Shown here: positions 7,015-11,103 of the stretch, in pieces
How the letters are laid out: every line of letters begins with the position of its first letter
Numbering within the stretch: position 1 is the first letter of the stretch
Assembly (NCBI GenBank): GCA_021819535.1
Contig: JAKAQU010000066.1
Span: 1-11,103 of the forward strand
Reading direction: 5' to 3'
Length of the DNA stretch: 11,103 nt
Source of the DNA: Pseudomonadota bacterium
Lineage (GTDB): Bacteria > Pseudomonadota > Alphaproteobacteria > Acetobacterales > Acetobacteraceae
Notes under the pieces: generated by a model
The model's database searches: none
Told to the model about the DNA's origin: nothing
What the model saw: the letters and a program-made list of their open reading frames with translations, nothing else
Translations under genes and position numbers: made by a program

Positions 7015-7893
7015 TCAAGCGGGGACAAAGCGCGGCGGGCGGTTGTTATCGCCGCGTCTCCGCCTGAGGCGCGCGGCCGCGATGATCCCGAAGCCGGTCA
7101 AAGCGACCACCGCCGCCGGCCGCAGCCCGTAGCGCGGCATCCAGTTCGCGGCCAAGACGCGCCGCCAATCGAGATGGGTTGCCAATCCATACCAGCCCGC
7201 CTCGATCGTCGCCGTCACCAGGACAGCAAGCAAGGTAAGCGCGATCAACGCGACGACCTGCCCCTGGCGGCGCGCCGGCAGGAGCCGCCATCCCGTGAGC
7301 CAGACGAAAAATCCGGCCATCAGCACGGGCTCGGCGATATTGGCCTTGAGCGAGAGCAGAAAATGCAGCAGCGCGAGCCCAATCAGCACATGGATGCTGC
7401 GATGAAGGCGCTTCCAGTTCCGCCCCATCCGCGCGAGCATGGCGTCGGTCGAGGTTGCGGCCAGTGCCGAGAGGCCGAGGAGCGAGAGAAAGCCGACGCT
7501 GAGATAGAACCGTTCGATGATCTCGGCGCCGATCGCGAGCCAGCGGAAATTCTGATCGGCGATATAGAGCGCGAAATGGGCGAGGGTGTAGGCGGCCGCG
7601 GCGATCCCGATCATGCGCCGGAGCAGGGTCACGCGCGGCCAGTTCAGTACGACCCGGGCGGGTGTTACGGCAAGCCCGGCCAGCAGAAAACGCACCGCCC
7701 AGCGCCCGGTTTCGTGAATGAGCGCGGTCAGTGGCCGCGCCCCGAGCGTTCCCGCCAACGCCTCGCCGGCGAGCCACACCGAGGGGGCGAGGAGAAGCAG
7801 CAGGCATAGTATTTTCAGCCCCGAAAGCCGCCCGCTGCGGTCGAACCACGCAAGGCGGCGCGAAAGCGGCAGGGGCGGACGCGACCCGTTCAA
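7015..7893 (-). CDS. msrQ: MsrQ (YedZ)-like haem-binding membrane protein
   Basis: The 292-aa polytopic membrane protein belongs to the ferric-reductase-like domain family. Typical MsrQ signatures are TGRWAVRFLLAGLAVTPAR (62-80), RRMIGIAAAAYTLAHFALY (92-110) and WKRLHRSIHVLIGLALLHF (160-178). His106, His164, His168 and His177 are candidate haem ligands. MsrQ passes electrons from quinol or flavin to the periplasmic methionine sulfoxide reductase MsrP. Here no msrP is adjacent on either side within the window, so another partner is possible. The protein is longer than E. coli MsrQ (about 211 aa) by a C-terminal region with two more hydrophobic segments (about 211-230 and 258-275). The only in-frame start after the upstream stop at 7918-7920 and before the first membrane helix is a TTG at 7893. 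The ribosome site is weak. Confidence 0.82.
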   Translation of the reverse strand: MNGSRPPLPLSRRLAWFDRSGRLSGLKILCLLLLLAPSVWLAGEALAGTLGARPLTALIHETGRWAVRFLLAGLAVTPARVVLNWPRVTLLRRMIGIAAAAYTLAHFALYIADQNFRWLAIGAEIIERFYLSVGFLSLLGLSALAATSTDAMLARMGRNWKRLHRSIHVLIGLALLHFLLSLKANIAEPVLMAGFFVWLTGWRLLPARRQGQVVALIALTLLAVLVTATIEAGWYGLATHLDWRRVLAANWMPRYGLRPAAVVALTGFGIIAAARLRRRRGDNNRPPRFVPA

Positions 7894-7901
7894 GACGCGA
7901 C

Positions 7902-7953
7902 GCTCATGGCCAAACGCTCATGGCCGGAAGCTCAGGGCCGGAAGTTCAGGGCC
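7902..7953. repeat. Four imperfect tandem copies of a 10-mer at 14-bp spacing
   Basis: The 10-mers begin at 7902 and 7916 (both GCTCATGGCC), 7930 (GCTCAGGGCC) and 7944 (GTTCAGGGCC). They are separated by AAAC, GGAA and GGAA. The array fills most of the 75-bp gap between the exported-protein gene (ends 7969) and msrQ (starts 7893). It could be a slipped-strand duplication or binding sites for a regulator of msrQ. Confidence 0.7.
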
Positions 7954-7968
7954 TGGCGTCGACATGGA

Positions 7969-8577
7969 TCACGGGCTGGTGAAGTCAGGCGCCGATTTCG
8001 CGGTCGGCGCGGCGGTATAGTTGGGGGGGATGTCGAACAGCTTGGAGCTGATATGGTGATATTTCACCGCCGTCGCTTCGAGCAAAGTCTTCTCGCCATC
8101 GCGTACGCGAAGCAGAACGCCGTCCCCGGTGAGGCAGACCTCGCGTTCCACGTTCGCCGCGATCTCCGCATGCCAGACCGCGCAGGAGAGCTTCGCGACG
8201 GTCGCGGTGCCGAGCGGCATCAGTTTCGCGTTTTCGATCTCCGCGAGTTCACCGACCACCGGATCGGTGATCGAGGTCACCAGGCGATGCTTGGGGTCGA
8301 TGATGTCGGCGCTTTTCTTGCGGTGATCGATGAGCATATAGGCGCTGCGGTGGAGCAGATAACCGCTGCCGTGGGGATCGATCCGCTCCATCTCGTCGGC
8401 GGCGAGCCAGCGCACCCGCTCGGTCACCGTCTTGCCACTGGTCTTGTCTCCGGAGGTGACGCGATAGGTGATATCGACATCGCGGTCAGGCATCAGGCGC
8501 GGCGCATCATCCGCGAAGGCGGCGAAGCCCACGCCGGTTCCGGCGAGCAGCACGAGCGAGAAGAGGCGCTGGCTCAT
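7969..8577 (-). CDS. Small exported protein with one conserved cysteine pair (paralogue B)
   Basis: The 202-aa protein starts with a Sec signal peptide (about 1-22, ending GFAAFA before DDAP). The mature part is beta-rich in appearance and has only two cysteines, Cys132 and Cys148, likely a disulfide. It is a diverged paralogue of the gene directly upstream: both have MPxxDVxxTY near the mature N-terminus, a central Y-x-x-IDxx block, (S/G)Cxx-W, VCxTxDGVLL, LEATAVxY and LFxxPPxY near the end. I do not recognise a named family; the layout is somewhat like DUF4412-type periplasmic proteins. No catalytic motif is evident. The ATG overlaps the stop of the upstream paralogue by 4 bp (ATGA), so the two are translationally coupled. 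An msrQ-like gene follows after 75 bp. The coding call is firm; function is unknown. Confidence 0.85.
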   Translation of the reverse strand: MSQRLFSLVLLAGTGVGFAAFADDAPRLMPDRDVDITYRVTSGDKTSGKTVTERVRWLAADEMERIDPHGSGYLLHRSAYMLIDHRKKSADIIDPKHRLVTSITDPVVGELAEIENAKLMPLGTATVAKLSCAVWHAEIAANVEREVCLTGDGVLLRVRDGEKTLLEATAVKYHHISSKLFDIPPNYTAAPTAKSAPDFTSP

Positions 8578-9239
8578 TTCGCCTGCGGCGCGCCGCCGCC
8601 TTGCCCACCCCCGGGGATGGCGCCTTGCGGCATCGGCACGCGGTTATAGCCCGGGGGAGGTGCAAAGAGATCCGCCGGCTGCGGCCGATACGAGACCGCC
8701 GTCGCCTCGAGCGCGCCGGCGCCGCCATCCTTGTCCTGCCCATGTCCTTTGAGCAGCACACCATCATCGGTGACGCAGACAGTGCCACTGGCGCGGCTCG
8801 ACTGCACCTGCCAGCGCGTGCAGCCCGTGCCCGCGACCTTATCGGGGCCGATCCGCTGGAATTTCATCTGGTCATTGAGCAGAAAGCCGCTCGCCATATC
8901 GACGTTGAGCGGTGTTTCCATGAAGAGGTGCTGATCCGTCATCACCAGCACCATGCGCCCTTTGGCGCGATCGATGATGACATAACCGCGCTGCCCCGGG
9001 GCATCGAGCCGCATGCGGTTGGTCGCCGCCTGGTAATACATATGCGCCTCCGTCGGCCCGCCCGGCGCCGCGCGCGTCAGCGCATAGGTGACGGCGACAT
9101 CCTTGGTCGGCATGTAGGGGGGGTGGTCATCCGCGGCCATGGCCGGCGCCAGGGACGCCATCAGCCCGATCGCGCCGCCGATCGCGACCCCCGCCATCCG
9201 CAGGCTCGCCGCTCGTCTCGTCCGCATGGTCTCAAACAT
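8574..9239 (-). CDS. Small exported protein with one conserved cysteine pair (paralogue A)
   Basis: The 221-aa protein has a basic N-terminus, a hydrophobic core and a signal-peptidase-like APAMA site (about residue 35) before ADDHP. The mature domain carries Cys140 and Cys155, at nearly the same spacing as the cysteine pair of the downstream paralogue, and shares its MPxxDVxxTY, VCxTxDGVLL, LEATAVxY and LFxxPPxY blocks. It differs in a Gly/Pro-rich C-terminal tail (about 207-221), probably disordered. A second in-frame ATG at 9227 is a possible alternative start; 9239 is preceded by GAGGATAAGGATC. The gene lies 39 bp after aat and overlaps its paralogue by 4 bp. No named function is recognised; periplasmic location is inferred from the signal peptide. 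Binding of a hydrophobic ligand, lipid or metal would be speculation. Confidence 0.85.
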   Translation of the reverse strand: MFETMRTRRAASLRMAGVAIGGAIGLMASLAPAMAADDHPPYMPTKDVAVTYALTRAAPGGPTEAHMYYQAATNRMRLDAPGQRGYVIIDRAKGRMVLVMTDQHLFMETPLNVDMASGFLLNDQMKFQRIGPDKVAGTGCTRWQVQSSRASGTVCVTDDGVLLKGHGQDKDGGAGALEATAVSYRPQPADLFAPPPGYNRVPMPQGAIPGGGQGGGAPQAK

Positions 9240-9278
9240 GATCCTTATCCTCGTTTCGGGCCTCGGCCCACGTGAAAT

Positions 9279-9968
9279 TTACGCGCATTTCCCCAAGGTG
9301 GATGCACGGGAGCACGCCGCCAAGGCCTCGACCTCCTCGCGCCATATCGCGGGCGGAAGATCGGGGAGCCACCGGGCTCGTGCAGAAACTGCCTCGGCGA
9401 GGCGCTGCTTGTAAACCTCGCGCGGCAATTCGATCGCGCCGAACCCGGCGAGATGGCTGGTCACGAACTGGGTGTCGAGCAGCCGATAGCCACCCTGCCG
9501 GAGCCGGGCGACGAGATGCACCAGCGCGACCTTGGAGGCATCACGCGCCACGCTGAACATGCTCTCGCCGAAAAACGCGGCGCCGAAACTGACCCCGTAA
9601 AGCCCGCCGACCAGCCGCCCCTCCTCCCAGGTTTCCAGCGAATGGGCATGGCCCTGGCGATGGAGGGCGAGGAACAGCCGCTCGATTTCGGCGTTGATCC
9701 AGGTATCGCCGCGCGAAGGCAGGGGGGCGGCGCAACCGGCGATGACGGCGGCGAAATCGCGGTCGGCGGTGACGGTGAAACGCCCGGAGAGCACGGTGCG
9801 CCGCAGCCGCCTTGGCAGATGAAATCCCTCCAACGGCAGAATGCCCCGTTGCTCCGGGTCCAGCCAGTAGAGATGCGCGCCATGCCGGCTTTCCGCCATC
9901 GGAAACAGCCCGGCCTGATAGGCACGCAGCATCAAATCGGGCGTGATGCGGAAATTCCGAACCGACAT
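9279..9968 (-). CDS. aat: Leucyl/phenylalanyl-tRNA--protein transferase
   Basis: The 229-aa enzyme transfers Leu or Phe from aminoacyl-tRNA to the N-terminal Lys or Arg of proteins, marking them for ClpS/ClpAP degradation (bacterial N-end rule). Family signatures are clear: LLRAYxxGLFPM-type (LMLRAYQAGLFPMAES, 12-27), YWLDPEQRGILPL (34-46), DTWIN (88-92), GGLYGVSFGAAFFGES (121-136), ARDASKVALVHLV (141-153) and LLDTQFVTSHLAGFGA (163-178). Length is normal for the shorter alphaproteobacterial form. I chose the ATG at 9968 because it gives the usual short N-terminus. A TTG at 10010 with an adjacent GAGGA would add 14 non-conserved residues. The gene is the first of the minus-strand run and is divergent from the CoA-binding/MetY gene; clpS is not in the window. 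Confidence 0.95.
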   Translation of the reverse strand: MSVRNFRITPDLMLRAYQAGLFPMAESRHGAHLYWLDPEQRGILPLEGFHLPRRLRRTVLSGRFTVTADRDFAAVIAGCAAPLPSRGDTWINAEIERLFLALHRQGHAHSLETWEEGRLVGGLYGVSFGAAFFGESMFSVARDASKVALVHLVARLRQGGYRLLDTQFVTSHLAGFGAIELPREVYKQRLAEAVSARARWLPDLPPAIWREEVEALAACSRASTLGKCA

Positions 9969-10136
9969 GGCATCATTCTGCCCCGTTTGGGCAGGCGAAA
10001 TAAAGGGCAATCCTCGGTTGAATGATCACGAATAGCTCAAGACGCGGTGCGTCTCTGTGCAGACGCGGGCTCTGGAGACGCGGGCTCTGGCCCGATCTCG
10101 CCGGCGGCGGTAGAAGCAGTGCGAGGAGACGACGCC
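9969..10136. promoter_or_regulatory. Divergent spacer between aat and the CoA-binding/metY gene
   Basis: These 168 bp must hold the promoters for both directions, but I cannot point to convincing -35/-10 pairs. The right half contains short hairpins, GACGC (10041-10045) with GCGTC (10049-10053) or alternatively GCGTCT (10049-10054) with AGACGC (10061-10066), and then a 15-bp tandem duplication. The mutually exclusive pairings could form a leader switch. I saw no match to the SAM-II aptamer known upstream of methionine genes in alphaproteobacteria. AGGAG (10124-10128) lies 8 nt before the plus-strand ATG. Confidence 0.45.
10061..10090. repeat. Exact 15-bp direct tandem duplication
   Basis: AGACGCGGGCTCTGG occurs at 10061-10075 and again, without any spacer or mismatch, at 10076-10090. 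It lies 47 bp before the start of the CoA-binding/metY fusion gene, in the likely 5' leader. It is probably a recent slippage product; a regulatory function is possible. Confidence 0.85.
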
Positions 10137-11103
10137 ATGCCCCTGCTCGAAGCCATTCCTTATCCCGATGAGACGCTCCGGCGCATTCTCGCCGAAACCC
10201 GGACCATCGCCCTCGTCGGCGCTTCCGCCAATTGGAACCGGCCGAGCTATTTCGTGATGAAATATCTCCAGGGCAAAGGCTATCGGGTGATCCCGGTCAA
10301 TCCCGGCCTCGCCGGCGGCGACCTCCTCGGCGAGCGGGTTTATGCCAGCCTCCGCGACATCCCCGAGCGCATCGACCTGGTGGATATCTTCCGCGCCTCC
10401 CGGGACGTGCCGCTGATCGTCGAGGACGCGATCGCGATCGGCGCCCGCGTGGTGTGGATGCAGCTCGGCGTGCGCAACGACGACGCCGCCAGACGCGCCG
10501 AGGCGGCCGGGATCGAAGTGATCATGAATCGCTGTCCGAAAATCGAGTTCGGCCGGCTCGGCGGCGAGCTTTCCTGGAGCGGGGTCAATTCCGGCCTGAT
10601 CCGCAACCAGGCGGCGAGCGCGCCGCGCGGGGAGGCGCGCGGCAAAACATCCCATCTTCCGCCGGAAAATCCGCGTTACGGCTTCGAGACCCGCGCCATT
10701 CACGCAGGCGCCGCGCCCGATCCGACCACCGGCGCCCGCTCGACGCCGATTTATCAAACCGCGGCCTATGTGTTCGATTCGGTCGATCACGCCGCCTCGT
10801 TGTTCAACCTGCATAATTTCGGCTATCTCTACTCGCGCCTGACCAACCCCACGGTTTCGGTCTTGGAGGAGCGGGTCGCGAGTCTCGAGGGCGGGCGAGC
10901 CGCCCTTGCCGCCGCGTCGGGCCATGCCGCGCAATTTCTCACCTTCTTCACCCTCCTCGAACCCGGCGATGAATTTCTCGCCTCACGCAATCTTTACGGC
11001 GGCACGCTGACCCAGTTCGGGCTTTCGTTCAAAAAACTGGGCTGGCATTGCCATTTCGTCGATCCCCTCGATCCCGAGAATTTCCGCCGCGCCTTGACGC
11101 CTC
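10137..11103 (+). CDS. metY: CoA-binding domain fused to O-acetylhomoserine sulfhydrylase (MetY), 3' end outside window
   Basis: One uninterrupted frame of 322 codons runs to the right edge. Residues 1-145 form a CoA-binding (YccU-like, CoA_binding_2) Rossmann domain: ALVGASANWNRPSY (25-38), VIPVNP (51-56), VDIFRASRDVP (82-92), VWMQLGVRN (106-114), and NRCPKIEF (131-138). A hydrophilic linker covers about 155-180. From about 181 a Cys/Met-metabolism PLP enzyme begins: FETRAIHAG (183-191), PDPTTGARSTPIYQTAAYVF (194-213), YLYSRLTNPT (230-239), the SGHAAQ turn (261-266) and NLYGGTLTQFG (285-295). The PLP lysine is beyond the window. MetY makes homocysteine from O-acetylhomoserine and sulfide. 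CoA-binding proteins are often separate neighbours of metY; here they are one polypeptide, suggesting CoA or acyl-CoA sensing. The start has AGGAG at 8 nt. The sequence is truncated only by the window. Confidence 0.9.
   Translation, partial: MPLLEAIPYPDETLRRILAETRTIALVGASANWNRPSYFVMKYLQGKGYRVIPVNPGLAGGDLLGERVYASLRDIPERIDLVDIFRASRDVPLIVEDAIAIGARVVWMQLGVRNDDAARRAEAAGIEVIMNRCPKIEFGRLGGELSWSGVNSGLIRNQAASAPRGEARGKTSHLPPENPRYGFETRAIHAGAAPDPTTGARSTPIYQTAAYVFDSVDHAASLFNLHNFGYLYSRLTNPTVSVLEERVASLEGGRAALAAASGHAAQFLTFFTLLEPGDEFLASRNLYGGTLTQFGLSFKKLGWHCHFVDPLDPENFRRALTP

Noticed and set aside
7174..7809. Plus-strand frame of 211 codons opposite msrQ
   Set aside because: Its translation is charged and repetitive (Glu, Arg, Gln), the usual antisense image of a hydrophobic membrane protein.
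9969..10010. TTG start for aat at 10010
   Set aside because: It adds 14 residues not typical of the family, although the adjacent GAGGA keeps it possible; the ATG at 9968 gives the expected N-terminus.
7890..10046. Shared 10-mer TCAAGACGCG at 7890 and 10037 as a dispersed repeat linking msrQ and metY control regions
   Set aside because: A 10-base match is expected many times by chance in an 11-kb GC-rich window, and the flanks do not match.
9969..10136. SAM-II or other known methionine riboswitch before the metY fusion
   Set aside because: The leader lacks the conserved pseudoknot sequence blocks I would expect; only short GC hairpins are visible.
10026..10934. Minus-strand frame of 302 codons opposite the CoA-binding/metY gene
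   Set aside because: It is antisense to a gene with clear CoA-binding and MetY motifs, and its translation is low-complexity without recognisable domains. Open antisense frames are common at this GC content.

Overview
The window is dense, GC-rich bacterial chromosomal DNA. It carries ten complete protein-coding genes and one partial gene at each edge, with few intergenic bases. The protein types (a MctP-like symporter with its DUF3311 partner, an alphaproteobacterial-style Aat, an MsrQ-like membrane protein, MetY fused to a CoA-binding domain) suggest an alphaproteobacterium. The AT-rich, A/T-block intergenic palindrome and overall style fit Acetobacteraceae or a relative, but that placement is inference. 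I see no tRNA, rRNA, CRISPR array, insertion sequence or phage gene.

Region 1 (1-3457) is a surface-polysaccharide sugar module. On the minus strand a membrane-anchored CapD/WbpM-type nucleotide-sugar 4,6-dehydratase is followed 11 bp later by a WbpE-like DegT/DnrJ/EryC1 aminotransferase that runs off the left edge. Divergently, on the plus strand, lies a WecA/WbpL-type polyprenyl-phosphate sugar-1-phosphate transferase. Together they could make an amino-deoxy sugar and load a sugar-phosphate onto undecaprenyl phosphate to start a glycan. The 105-bp divergent spacer holds an imperfect inverted repeat.

Region 2 (3458-4475) is a very AT-rich 79-bp spacer with perfect inverted repeats, followed by a PlsC-type 1-acylglycerol-3-phosphate acyltransferase. 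The 3' end of plsC overlaps the end of the convergent symporter gene by 72 bp.

Region 3 (4404-9968) is a run of seven minus-strand genes. In transcription order these are aat, two tandem diverged paralogues encoding small exported proteins with one conserved cysteine pair, an MsrQ-like haem membrane protein without an adjacent MsrP, a ferritin-like/acyl-ACP-desaturase-like diiron protein, a DUF3311 small membrane protein, and an MctP-like sodium:solute (monocarboxylate) symporter. Two junctions overlap by 4 bp (ATGA). The other gaps are 17 to 75 bp, so partial co-transcription is plausible, though the functions are mixed.

Region 4 (9969-11103) is a 168-bp divergent spacer with an exact 15-bp tandem duplication, followed on the plus strand by the start of a gene in which a CoA-binding (YccU-like) domain is fused in frame to a MetY-type O-acetylhomoserine sulfhydrylase. 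That gene is cut by the window end.

The most notable items are the CoA-binding/MetY fusion, the tandem exported paralogues beside an orphan MsrQ-like protein, and the diiron desaturase-like protein of unknown substrate.
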